Below, piece by piece: positions 18,065-26,638 of a stretch of 64,000 nt of DNA. A program made the translations under genes and the position numbers. How positions within the stretch are numbered: position 1 is the first letter of the stretch; each line of letters starts with the position of its first letter. Origin of the DNA: Deltaproteobacteria bacterium. Lineage in GTDB: Bacteria > Desulfobacterota > GWC2-55-46 > JADFVP01. The DNA is taken from assembly GCA_029262515.1 (NCBI GenBank), contig JAJCZH010000027.1, forward strand, positions 1 to 64,000, read 5' to 3'. The notes beneath the pieces are model-generated. The model did no database searches and was not told the DNA's origin. It saw only the letters and a list, made by a program, of their open reading frames with translations.

Positions 18065-19486
18065 TTAAAAAAGATCCATAGTAAAGGTCTTTTTCGTATC
18101 ATCGCCCCAGCCATCCCATAAGAAAGCCTCGTGCTTATCGTCAGCGATCAAGCGGAAAGCATAGCGGACCTGTTCCTCGTAGAACTCGCAAAAGGCTCCG
18201 GTCTGCTCCATACCCCCATTCATCTCACAGGCTTCTGCCGGGCAAGGTGAACCGCAAAAATGGCGAATAGCACAACGACTGCATGGCTCCACATCTTCCA
18301 CCTTTCTGTCCGTCACCCGTGAGAAAGGACGGCTTGTAAGTACCTTTTCGACACTGTCCTTGAAGAGGTTGCCGCCTTTGAACTGCGACAGCCCGATGAA
18401 CTCGCTACAGGGGAAGAGGTCTCCGTTTGGCGTGAGAGCGAAAAAGCACCTTCCGCCGCCGCAGGGTGAAATGTCGCACATAAGTCGCCGTGCCGTAGGG
18501 GCTATGATTGCCAGTAGTATATTTGCGAAATTGCCCACCGGTAATTTCCTTCCAGTTTCCAGGTAAAGCTCATAAGTACGCTCTAGTGCAGCCATAAAGT
18601 ACTTAAACGCATTGGCATCGTTCGGTTTAACTTCCAGTGAAGACGGCAGCGTGCACCGCACAATGTTCATCAGGCAAGTAGGCACCTCTTTCTGGTGCAA
18701 GAAGTTAACGAGCTTTGTGAGGTGGCGCATGTTTTTGTTGGTAATGGTACAGATGACGCTCCAGCCGTTATAGCCTCTCAGGCGCTCCATCGCTTCAATG
18801 ACTTTAGTGTGTACGCCCTGACCATCCCAGTTAATACGCGTACGATCAGAAATAGCCGCATCTGAAGCATCAAGCGATATGCCTATGCTGACATTTTGGC
18901 TTTTTAGAAAATCCACCGCAGAGTCATCAAGGAGTGTGGCGTTGGTCTGGATACCGAAACGAAAATCCTCTGAGTACTGCTCTATACCGGCAAAGACGGC
19001 GTCCCTGTTGAGCATGGGCTCGGCACCATGGAAAATGATCTGAGGTAGAGTGTCCTTTGGCAGAGTACGTTTAAAGTAGTCCTTAAGCAGACCGAGAGCT
19101 TTAATAAGCCTTTTCTCGGACATGTGCTCTCCGTCGTGTCTCATCTTTTGTGGAATATAACAGTACGGGCAGTCGAGGTTGCACTTCTCCGTCGGATTGA
19201 AATAAACGGCCGAAGGTTTAAGACCGAACCGAAGCATATCCATCTCTTCGGTAAAAACACCGGCCTTCTTCTTATATGCCTTAAAGAGCTTGCCTTCGGT
19301 TAAGACTGAAGAGAGTTTTTCGTGTTTTACCAGCGACCAGAATGCCGTATCAGGTTCGATTAAGGCGATGTATTCCGGGTGCCCGATGTCTATCGGCATA
19401 AATGTTGAACCATTGCCTGTATTGATATAACTGCCGCTTGAGGCACATGTTCCGTTGTCCTTTCGGGTTTGCCGCTTCGTGGTCAT
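18065..19486 (-). CDS. cbpB: radical SAM/SPASM peptide-modifying enzyme (CbpB-like)
   Basis: A 473-residue radical SAM protein. The SAM-cluster cysteines are C102, C106 and C109 (CNLDCPYC), followed by FHGAEPML. The C-terminal SPASM region is cysteine-rich (CDISPCGGGRC, FPCSEF, CSRCAIRHFCGSPCPAEAC). This layout is that of enzymes maturing ribosomal peptides. Its ATG shares one base with the stop of a 46-residue peptide gene, and the pair lies behind a cobalamin riboswitch. From memory this fits the CbpA/CbpB pair defined in silico; the chemistry made is unknown. Confidence 0.85.
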   Translation of the reverse strand: MTTKRQTRKDNGTCASSGSYINTGNGSTFMPIDIGHPEYIALIEPDTAFWSLVKHEKLSSVLTEGKLFKAYKKKAGVFTEEMDMLRFGLKPSAVYFNPTEKCNLDCPYCYIPQKMRHDGEHMSEKRLIKALGLLKDYFKRTLPKDTLPQIIFHGAEPMLNRDAVFAGIEQYSEDFRFGIQTNATLLDDSAVDFLKSQNVSIGISLDASDAAISDRTRINWDGQGVHTKVIEAMERLRGYNGWSVICTITNKNMRHLTKLVNFLHQKEVPTCLMNIVRCTLPSSLEVKPNDANAFKYFMAALERTYELYLETGRKLPVGNFANILLAIIAPTARRLMCDISPCGGGRCFFALTPNGDLFPCSEFIGLSQFKGGNLFKDSVEKVLTSRPFSRVTDRKVEDVEPCSRCAIRHFCGSPCPAEACEMNGGMEQTGAFCEFYEEQVRYAFRLIADDKHEAFLWDGWGDDTKKTFTMDLF

Positions 19487-19626
19487 TATTTTATCTTTTT
19501 ATCCATAAGGATGTAGTGGGACAGCCCAGTTCCTTTGGCGTCACAGGACTTGCGATGTGCGATCACATCCTTTTTTGTTTTATTCTTTTTCGTAATCTTT
19601 ATATTCTCTTTTTGCATACCCTTCAT
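19486..19626 (-). CDS. cbpA: 46-residue precursor-like peptide (CbpA-like)
   Basis: A short gene below usual cut-offs. AGGAGG lies eight bases before the ATG, and its TAA overlaps the ATG of the radical SAM gene. The first 20 residues are very lysine-rich (leader-like). The C-terminal half contains DVIAHRKSCDAKGTGLSH followed by YILMD and KKIK. A single Cys, a GTG turn and aromatic Tyr are candidate sites of modification (inference). The conserved-looking half and tight coupling to a SPASM enzyme support a RiPP precursor. No exporter or protease gene is adjacent. Confidence 0.82.
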   Translation of the reverse strand: MKGMQKENIKITKKNKTKKDVIAHRKSCDAKGTGLSHYILMDKKIK

Positions 19627-19673
19627 AACTACTGCCTCCTAGTTAGTACATCATGCAATGTTACCACATCAAT

Positions 19674-19719
19674 AAAAAAAGGGTTTCGACGGACGCATAC
19701 GCGTCCATCGAAACCCTTT
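19674..19719 (-). terminator. intrinsic terminator between riboswitch and peptide gene
   Basis: In the minus-strand transcript a 16-pair stem (19701-19716 with 19681-19696, one G-U pair, four-base loop) is followed by seven Us (19680-19674). It stands between the riboswitch and the peptide gene, where it can serve as the expression platform. Confidence 0.9.
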
Positions 19720-19746
19720 ACCATTAAGTTTCAAATCATTAATTCT

Positions 19747-19900
19747 ATCAGCAGGTCTTCTGGCTCTCGGGTCATAAGTTCCTCACGGTCTTCCCGCCCT
19801 GGTATTCCTGGACAGTGATCGGCTTTCGCCTTTATGAGGAGCCTCACCGATTACAGCGGCGGGACCGCCACGGAATCTAACCGTGTTCCGGATTGCTGAT
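19747..19900 (-). ncRNA. cobalamin (B12) riboswitch
   Basis: The minus strand carries the conserved core GGCGGTCCCGCCGCTGTAA followed by TCGG, and the 3' signature GAGCCAGAAGACCTGC. P1 forms between ATCAGCA at the 5' end (19900-19894) and TGCTGAT at the 3' end (19753-19747). The element is followed by an intrinsic terminator and then by the cbpA-cbpB pair. It should repress them when B12 is plentiful. Confidence 0.93.
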
Positions 19901-19909
19901 TACAAATAC

Positions 19910-19937
19910 ATAATACGGATTGTTCCTAAAAAGTCAA
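19910..19937 (-). promoter_or_regulatory. promoter of the riboswitch-cbpA-cbpB unit
   Basis: On the minus strand TTGACT (19937-19932), a 16-base spacer and TATTAT (19915-19910) form a near-consensus promoter. The predicted start near 19903 falls three bases before the riboswitch P1 stem. Confidence 0.75.
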
Positions 19938-20109
19938 GAATCTATAATGATCCGGCCATTGATTGGTATAAGAAGTCTTGTCTTCTAAGATAGGTCCTCG
20001 GAGTGCAGGCTACAGGAAGTAATATTGATTCGTATCGTTGTACCTTCATACTTGAAATTCAAAACATCAGGAAGCCGTGTATGTAGGTCTGTGCCGCCAT
20101 AAAACTTCT

Positions 20110-20340
20110 CTACGCCGGGTCTATATGGATAAAGGCCTCTTCGACCTGCGGTATTGTTATAAGGGGTCTGCGTACCTCTTCGCAGATTTCGTGCGAGTCG
20201 TGAGTTTCAATCTTGCCGTCCACCTCTATATGGATCTCACCGTGTATTAAGCTTACGACGCAGTGGGCCCTTAGAGTATTGGAGCCCTGAGACCCTCTAC
20301 CTTTTCGGCTTTCCTCTATATTAGTTCCGTTATCTCGCAC
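20110..20340 (-). pseudogene. truncated copy of a cation diffusion facilitator C-terminus
   Basis: About 76 codons match the last 65 residues of the intact CDF gene at 25685-26536, from the QGSNTLRAH segment to FIHIDP. Just before QGSNTLRAH the frame is shifted: DNA similarity continues up to about 20338 while protein similarity is lost. No membrane domain is present. Weak DNA similarity also runs about 80 bases past the stop in both copies. It is a 5'-truncated, decayed duplicate. Confidence 0.85.
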
Positions 20341-20451
20341 TTCTTGACGCTCTTCATAATGCTATCTTCACCAGGCAAGCGTAAAATTTCTGCGTCCGCA
20401 GCCCCGGCAAAGATTCGTAAAAACGGCACTACTCCATTTTTCTCGCTTTTC

Positions 20452-20465
20452 TTGACTACTGTCAA
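20452..20465 (+). promoter_or_regulatory. HcpR-like operator upstream of hcp
   Basis: TTGACTACTGTCAA is a perfect palindrome of the form TTGAC-N4-GTCAA. That is the recognition pattern I recall for HcpR, a CRP/FNR-family regulator of hcp in anaerobes. It is centred at 20458.5, exactly 41.5 bases before the start site predicted from the TATATT box, the position expected for a class II activator. Confidence 0.75.
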
Positions 20466-20487
20466 TTCTTTCCGAGATAAGTCAGTG

Positions 20488-20493
20488 TATATT
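20488..20493 (+). promoter_or_regulatory. -10 box of the hcp promoter
   Basis: TATATT lies 22 bases after the palindrome and 60 before the hcp ATG. A start near 20500 is inferred. No separate consensus -35 box is seen, as expected for an activator-dependent promoter. Confidence 0.5.
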
Positions 20494-20552
20494 AGATATG
20501 TATTAGCAAATAGAAGCATAAACAAAAATCAAATCATCAGGAGGAGTCTTTA

Positions 20553-22232
20553 ATGAGTATGTTCTGTTATCAATGTCAGGAAGCCGCAGGTAATAAAGGG
20601 TGCGACAAGGTCGGTGTCTGTGGAAAGAAAGAAGATGTGGCCAACCTTCAGGACCTATTAACGTATCTGCTTAAGGGTATCTCTATATGGACTACCAAGG
20701 CAAGAGAACTCGGTGCGACGGACGCAGACATCGACCTCTTTGTTGTCGAAGGTCTCTTTTCGACCGTTACTAACGTAAACTTTGATGAAGCTTGGTTTAC
20801 CGAACGGATTAATCAAGCCATCAAGATTAGAGGCAACGCTCAAACACTATTTGCCGATGCCTATAAAGAGGCCAACGGTTCGGCCTTTGATATGGTCGTC
20901 CACGATGCGGCCACCTGGAGCGGCACCACAAGAGAAGAGTTCTTCGACAAGGCCATCGAGGTCGGTGTTATGAGCGAAGAGAACGAGGACATCCGTTCGC
21001 TCAAGGAACTTCTTACCTATGGACTCAAAGGTATCGCAGCATACGTAGACCATGCGCATATACTCGATTATAAGAACGAAAAGATCTTTGCCTTTATCGG
21101 TGAAGCGCTTGCCGCTACCACAGTAGCTGACCTCGGAGCCGAAGAGCTTACCGGACTGGTTCTCAAGACCGGCGAGGTCGCTGTCGACGCAATGGAGCTG
21201 CTCGACCGTGCGAACACTTCGACATATGGCACTCAAGAGATGACCGAGGTCTTTACCGGTCTTGTTGCTGGTCCCGGCATACTTGTAAGCGGTCACGATC
21301 TACGCGACATCAAGGAACTGCTTGTGCAGACCGAAGGCAAGGGCATTAACATCTACACACACAGCGAGATGCTGCCTGCTCATGCGTATGGTGAACTGAA
21401 GAAGCACAAACACCTCATTGGCAACTACGGCACGGCCTGGTATAACCAGCATAAGGAGTTCGATAGCTTTAAAGGTGCGGTTCTTATGACGACTAACTGC
21501 ATCAAGAAACCGAAGGAAAGTTATGCCGAGCGCATATTTACTACCGGACTCGTTGGCTGGCCTGGCGTTGCTCATATTGACGATAGAAAAGAGGGTGAGG
21601 CAAAAGACTTTACCGCTGTCATAGAAAAGGCATTAGCACTTGGAAGTATCGTACCTGCTGAGGGAAAGAAACTTATCATCGGTTTTGCCAAGGACCAGCT
21701 TATGGCTGTTGCTGACAAGGTGGTCGAGGCCGTAACCAGTGGCGCGATAAAACGATTCGTGGTCATGGGCGGTTGCGACGGGCACTCTAAGGGCAGGGAT
21801 TATTACACCGAACTCGCCCGTGGGCTACCCAAAGATACGGTTATACTTACCGCAGGTTGTGCGAAGTATCGCTACAACATGCTTGAACTCGGTGAGATCG
21901 ACGGCATACCAAGAGTACTCGATGCCGGTCAATGTAACGACTCTTATTCACTCGCCTATATCGCTCTACAGTTGAAAGAGGCGTTTGGACTCGATGATAT
22001 CAACGATCTGCCTATATCTTATGAGATCGCATGGTACGAACAAAAGGCTGTTACTGTCCTGCTTGCGCTTCTACATCTCGGTGTAAAGGGAATACGTCTT
22101 GGCCCCTCGCTTCCGGCGTTCCTTTCGCCCGGTGTTGTGAAGGTCCTGGTCGATAACTTTGAAATCAAAGGTATCACCACGGTAGAAGAGGCTATCGAAG
22201 AAATAAGCACCACTTCGGGAGAGGCTGCATAA
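20553..22232 (+). CDS. hcp: hybrid-cluster protein (hydroxylamine reductase / NO-protective Hcp)
   Basis: A 559-residue Hcp. The N-terminal cluster cysteines are C5, C8, C17 and C23 ([14 protein letters not shown]). The hybrid Fe-S-O cluster ligands lie in [37 protein letters not shown] and GQCNDSYS. The length and anaerobe-type cysteine spacing are normal. It reduces hydroxylamine in vitro and is thought to detoxify nitric oxide in anaerobes. An AGGAGG precedes the ATG. Control by an HcpR-type regulator is inferred from the upstream palindrome; no regulator gene is in the window. Confidence 0.96.
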   Translation: MSMFCYQCQEAAGNKGCDKVGVCGKKEDVANLQDLLTYLLKGISIWTTKARELGATDADIDLFVVEGLFSTVTNVNFDEAWFTERINQAIKIRGNAQTLFADAYKEANGSAFDMVVHDAATWSGTTREEFFDKAIEVGVMSEENEDIRSLKELLTYGLKGIAAYVDHAHILDYKNEKIFAFIGEALAATTVADLGAEELTGLVLKTGEVAVDAMELLDRANTSTYGTQEMTEVFTGLVAGPGILVSGHDLRDIKELLVQTEGKGINIYTHSEMLPAHAYGELKKHKHLIGNYGTAWYNQHKEFDSFKGAVLMTTNCIKKPKESYAERIFTTGLVGWPGVAHIDDRKEGEAKDFTAVIEKALALGSIVPAEGKKLIIGFAKDQLMAVADKVVEAVTSGAIKRFVVMGGCDGHSKGRDYYTELARGLPKDTVILTAGCAKYRYNMLELGEIDGIPRVLDAGQCNDSYSLAYIALQLKEAFGLDDINDLPISYEIAWYEQKAVTVLLALLHLGVKGIRLGPSLPAFLSPGVVKVLVDNFEIKGITTVEEAIEEISTTSGEAA

Positions 22233-22252
22233 AAGGCAATAATCTCTAAATT

Positions 22253-22284
22253 AAAGGAGGGCCCGACTGTAAGGGCCCTCCTTT
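22253..22284 (+). terminator. terminator-like hairpin after hcp
   Basis: AAAGGAGGGCCC and GGGCCCTCCTTT form a perfect 12-pair stem with an 8-base loop, 20 bases after the hcp stop. The following T run is poor (AGTTATTTC), so termination may be partial. Confidence 0.65.
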
Positions 22285-22694
22285 AGTTATTTCGGTTTGG
22301 ATAAAATGTGCCTGAAACGATTGTTGCTGCAGTGCCACAATTACTTACAGTTTGTAGGTTGGCTAGAGCATCAGCGAAGACCAACGTCTTTTTATTATCT
22401 GGCTCCCGGAAAGGTGATTAACAGGTAGAAAATCCATAATTTGCTAAGCACTTTACATTAGGCCAGGTTTCCGATTTTAGCATTAAAGTCAAAAGGTTAT
22501 AGCTATTATCTGTTTTATGCCTCTTATGCTAATTTATCTGCATTACGGTTAAAAAGGGCACAATTCGAGCACAACATTAAGTACTATGCAAGGTGCGGGC
22601 TGCACCGACAGGTCCGCACCTTGCAACAGAGTTGGATGACTGTTGATTTACGATTGAAATACGAGGAAGAGAATTGTTGATGGTACCGTTGCAA
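22285..22694. other. gene-free stretch with one strong palindrome
   Basis: No plausible gene is seen. At 22587-22625 TGCAAGGTGCGG and CCGCACCTTGCA form a perfect 12-pair stem with a 15-base loop and no T run. A weaker repeat-like hairpin (GTTGGC to GACCAAC) lies near 22353-22390. The rest is AT-rich spacer between hcp and the convergent kinase gene. Confidence 0.5.
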
Positions 22695-25493
22695 TCAACT
22701 CTCTCCGGCAATTATTTTATGCAGCTTTTCGTTCAGCTCCGCAACCACATAAGGTTTAGTGATAACACCTACGAATCCGTACTCTTCATACTTCGCCATT
22801 ACCGGGTCGTTGGAGTAGCCGCTTGAAACGATGGCCTTTACCCCGGGGTCTATCTCAAGGAGTTTTTTTACAGCTTGCTCGCCGCCCATACCACCGGGGA
22901 TCGTTAAATCCACTATAACGGCATCAAAGGGTTTCCCGGATTCTATCGCTTTACTGTATAGCTCTGTAGCCTCGTTGCCATTTATAGCGAAATCCATTTC
23001 ATAACCTAAAGAGGTCAGCATCTCACCGAGAACATCTCTGATAATCTCCTCATCATCCATCACGAGCACCTTCCTGCCATTGTGCTTTTTCTCAGTTAGC
23101 TTCGTGATTATCACCTCACGGCCTTTATCTTCAGAGACCTTGTCTTTAGAGGCCGGGAGATATATGTAAAAGGTGGTACCGGCTCCGAGAAGAGACTCAG
23201 CTATGATACGCCCGCCATGCTTCTTTATTATCGAATAGCTCGTTGCCAGTCCTAGTCCGCTCCCCTCCTCCTTAGTGCTGAAGTAGGGGTCGAATATCTT
23301 CTCAAGATGTTCCTGATCTATCCCTGTACCGTTGTCCTCAATAGATATCTTTATATATCTTTCTTCCTTTAGCGATTCATCGATTGTATCTTCTGTACCC
23401 GTGCCTATCGTTAAGTTCTCGGCGCCGACCATCAGGACCCCGCCCTCAGTCATGGCTTGCCTTGCATTTATAATAATGTTGCTGATCACCTGATTTATCT
23501 GTCCCTTGTCTATGTCAACAGGCCAGAGGTCATCGCAGATGAAAAACTCATACTTTATGTTCGAACCTCTAAGCGAGAAGGAGACCGAATCCTTTATCAG
23601 GCGCCCTATGCAGGAGGTCTCTTTTATAGGCTCTCCTCCTTTGGAGAAGGTAAGAAGCTGATTGGCCAGACTTGCTGCTTGAGTTAATGCGCCCTCTGCC
23701 GCCGTTAACCTCTCATGGGCCTTATCCGTACCCAGAGAATTCTTCGCAAGAGAGATGTTCCCGGTTATCCCGGTCAGTATGTTATTAAAGTCATGGGCTA
23801 TGCCTCCGGCGAGCAGGCCCACGGACTCAAGTTTCTGTGCCTTCAGACTCTCTTCTTCCAGACTCTTACGTTCTGTGATGTCATTGATTATGCCTGTATA
23901 AAATTGCTCACCTTTTGTCTCCCATCTGGCAAGGGAGAGTTCCAATGGAAATTCCCTGCCGTCTTTCGTCAGTCCGTGAAAACCAACTGTTTTGCCAATT
24001 ATATGAGCCTCGCTGGTCAGCGCAAATCTCTCCATTCCCCCAATGTGTTTATCTCTGTATCGTTCAGGCACCAGAATGGTTATTTGCTTGCCTAATACCT
24101 CTTCTTCCATGTAACCAAAGATGTTTTGCGCGCCCCTGTTCCAGGACTCTATATTACCTTTGCTATCGGATGTTATGATAGCCTCTACCGCTGTCTGTAT
24201 TACAGCCCTGTATCTTTCTTCGCTCTCCCTTAGCGCCTCCGCGGCTTTTTTTCGCGTCGTGATCTCTTTCAAGAGCATATCTCGAGATACAGTTGTCCTT
24301 TTTAATTCACTGACCATGCTGTTGAAAGAAGTAGCCAGTTGACCAACCTCATCTTTGGTCTTGATTTCTATTTTCGTGTCCAGGTCTCCGTTAGCTATTT
24401 TTCTTGTTGCATCCTCAAGGATTTTCACAGGATGTGCTATCGTCCGGGCTACTCTCAAACTAAAAATCAAAGCTGCAATAACGGATATAATCAAAAGTAT
24501 GACTATATTCCTTTGCAGAAGCGTTGCGCCATTTATTGTTGAGTTTATTTTTCCGTCTTCATGGGCTATATTTATTTTTACCAGCTTAACACCATCACTC
24601 CTTATTGCCGATGAAACATCATGAAATTCAAGTATCAGTTCTTTATGTTTTTCAGGCTCAAACCTTCCTGTGCTTTTCATATCCTTGTCGTAAACTTCAA
24701 GCAAGGACTCACCCAGAGGTTTCAGCTTGTCTGTGTCGGACTTGATACTATTTAGAATTCTTTTGGATCCTGGTTCAAAAGTAACCATATCCAATGTATT
24801 GACCAGCTCTTGTATGGATGCGTATCTTTTAAAGAACTTCCCTCGGTCTATTTCACGATTAAGCGTTAAGAATAGCAACAAATGGCCTTCAGCCCTCTTT
24901 GCGTAACTACTGATTTCATTTGCAGCGGTGATTGCAACCTGCTTGTTAAGAAAAGAGGTCACATTATTTGCCAGCTTAACTCCATCACTCCTTATTGCCG
25001 ATGAAACATCATGAAATTCAAGTATCAGTTCTTTATGTTTTTTAGGCTCAAACCTTCCTGCGTGTTCCATATCTCTGTCGTAAACTTCAAGCAAGGACTC
25101 ACCCAGAGGTTTCAGCTTTTCTGTATTGGACTTGATACTATCTAGAATTCTCCTGGGTCCTGGTTTAAACATAACCTTATGCAAGGTATTGATCTGCTCT
25201 TGTATCGCCGCGTACCTTTCAAAGAACTTGCCACGATCCTCTTCACTATTAAGCGTTATGAGTAGCATCAAGTGCCCTTCAGCCCGCTTTGCGTTACTGC
25301 TGATTTCGTTTGCGGCTTCTACAGAAAACCTGAAATGCCCATGCCCGCCTTCAAAATAGCGTATAATACTATTGCTGGTTTTAAATCCATAAAAACCAAC
25401 AAGGATCATCAGTAGAATGATGGGCAAAAAAGAAAGCCCTAATTTCTTGGATATTTTCATTTTTAAGTTATTATCATTATTAAGTTGGGACAC
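22695..25493 (-). CDS. hybrid sensor histidine kinase with duplicated sensor region
   Basis: A 932-residue membrane kinase. A first membrane helix is near 18-36. A sensor unit occupies about 60-189 and is repeated at 190-305. A second helix lies near 328-348, then HAMP, and a PAS domain near 420-540. The HisKA has its phosphorylated His in GGIAHDFNN, and the ATPase domain has NIIINARQA, DNGTGID and GSGLGLATS. A C-terminal receiver has its Asp in VIVDLTIPGG. The start is GTG 25493 or ATG 25460; neither has a good ribosome site. The signal is unknown. No separate output regulator is adjacent; hcp is the neighbour. The gene is AT-richer than the core genes. Confidence 0.9.
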   Translation of the reverse strand: MSQLNNDNNLKMKISKKLGLSFLPIILLMILVGFYGFKTSNSIIRYFEGGHGHFRFSVEAANEISSNAKRAEGHLMLLITLNSEEDRGKFFERYAAIQEQINTLHKVMFKPGPRRILDSIKSNTEKLKPLGESLLEVYDRDMEHAGRFEPKKHKELILEFHDVSSAIRSDGVKLANNVTSFLNKQVAITAANEISSYAKRAEGHLLLFLTLNREIDRGKFFKRYASIQELVNTLDMVTFEPGSKRILNSIKSDTDKLKPLGESLLEVYDKDMKSTGRFEPEKHKELILEFHDVSSAIRSDGVKLVKINIAHEDGKINSTINGATLLQRNIVILLIISVIAALIFSLRVARTIAHPVKILEDATRKIANGDLDTKIEIKTKDEVGQLATSFNSMVSELKRTTVSRDMLLKEITTRKKAAEALRESEERYRAVIQTAVEAIITSDSKGNIESWNRGAQNIFGYMEEEVLGKQITILVPERYRDKHIGGMERFALTSEAHIIGKTVGFHGLTKDGREFPLELSLARWETKGEQFYTGIINDITERKSLEEESLKAQKLESVGLLAGGIAHDFNNILTGITGNISLAKNSLGTDKAHERLTAAEGALTQAASLANQLLTFSKGGEPIKETSCIGRLIKDSVSFSLRGSNIKYEFFICDDLWPVDIDKGQINQVISNIIINARQAMTEGGVLMVGAENLTIGTGTEDTIDESLKEERYIKISIEDNGTGIDQEHLEKIFDPYFSTKEEGSGLGLATSYSIIKKHGGRIIAESLLGAGTTFYIYLPASKDKVSEDKGREVIITKLTEKKHNGRKVLVMDDEEIIRDVLGEMLTSLGYEMDFAINGNEATELYSKAIESGKPFDAVIVDLTIPGGMGGEQAVKKLLEIDPGVKAIVSSGYSNDPVMAKYEEYGFVGVITKPYVVAELNEKLHKIIAGES
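24581..25310 (-). repeat. 390-bp in-frame tandem duplication inside the kinase gene
   Basis: Identical landmarks such as CCAGCTTAAC recur at 24581 and 24971, exactly 390 bases apart (130 codons). Long stretches are identical at the DNA level, so the duplication is fairly recent. Each unit encodes one helical sensor module. Confidence 0.85.
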
Positions 25494-25684
25494 TCAATGA
25501 TTTATAGATACAATTTAGTATCGCTATTCTTTGCCATCACTTTAAAAATTACCATCATAAATAGATGCACTACTTGCCGATTTCCCATAGAAATGCTGTA
25601 TGTAATTGCTTGGTTAAAGGATGCGGAGTACAAGAAGCTGTCTTGAATCGTAGTGTTGTATCTTTGCCACTCAAATTGTAAACA

Positions 25685-26536
25685 TTACACCGGGTCTATA
25701 TGGATAAATGCCTCGTTGACCTGTGGTATGCTTATAAGGGTTCTGCGTACCTCTTCGCAGATTTCATGCGAGTCGTGAGTCTTCATCCTGCCTTCCACCT
25801 CTATATGGATCTCAACGTGGATTAAGCTGCCGACGTAGTGGGCCCTTAAAGTATTGGAGCCCTGAACCCCCTCCACTTTTTCGGCCTCTTTTTTGATTAG
25901 TTCCGTTATCTCGGCGCCTGGCGCGCGGCCCATCAGGTAGTCGATATTCTCCGTGCCGATCTTGTAACCTGTGAGGATTATCCAGAGGCTTATCACTATG
26001 CCTGCAACGGGGTCGAGCGCCGGGTACCCAAGCCGTACGCCGATAATGCCTATAAGCGCGGCAAAGGAGACGATTACGTCCATCATAGAGTCGAGCGCGG
26101 TTGCGGCGAGCGCAGGGCTGTTCGCCTCCTCGCCTGCCCGTTTGAAAAACCGTGCCATCAAGAGCTTCGTTATTATCGTTATGATCGGTACAGAGAGGGC
26201 GAAAAGACCGATAGTCGTTTCGCGCGGAATAATAAAGCGGCCGATGGACTCGCGTATCATCTCAAAGCCGAGTATGCCCGCGAGGATCGCTATGATGATT
26301 CCCGCGATCGGTTCAGCGCGCGCGTGCCCGAACGGGTGCTCCTCGTCGGCGCTCTTTGCGCTTACCTTCATGCAGACGTATGTTGCGAATGCCGCGGCTA
26401 TGTCGTTTAGCGAGTTCATCGCGTCGGAGACGAGCGCGATGGAGCCTGAGAGCAACCCGGCTATTATCTTTAAAACAAAGAGTGCCGTGTTGCCAAGTAT
26501 GTTGATTAGACTCGCTTGCAGCGCAATCGGTTTCAT
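25685..26536 (-). CDS. cation diffusion facilitator (CDF) metal exporter
   Basis: A 283-residue CDF transporter with six membrane helices and a C-terminal cytosolic metal-sensing domain (GSNTLRAHYVGSLIHVEIHI). The transport site reads NxxxD in helix 2 (SDAMNSLND) and DxxxD in helix 5 (ALDSMMD), in place of the HxxxD pair of zinc exporters. In this family that pattern is associated with manganese or iron export, so Mn2+ or Fe2+ is the likelier substrate (inference). A broken copy of its 3' end lies 5.3 kb away, beyond hcp. Confidence 0.9.
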   Translation of the reverse strand: MKPIALQASLINILGNTALFVLKIIAGLLSGSIALVSDAMNSLNDIAAAFATYVCMKVSAKSADEEHPFGHARAEPIAGIIIAILAGILGFEMIRESIGRFIIPRETTIGLFALSVPIITIITKLLMARFFKRAGEEANSPALAATALDSMMDVIVSFAALIGIIGVRLGYPALDPVAGIVISLWIILTGYKIGTENIDYLMGRAPGAEITELIKKEAEKVEGVQGSNTLRAHYVGSLIHVEIHIEVEGRMKTHDSHEICEEVRRTLISIPQVNEAFIHIDPV

Positions 26537-26638
26537 AACCGTAGACCGGATTTTACATGGTTAGGTAGCACACTCTGCCTGAAACATAATTCCAATTCTA
26601 GCAGATATACTATAACTATTGTGGTGATAAGGGAAGGG

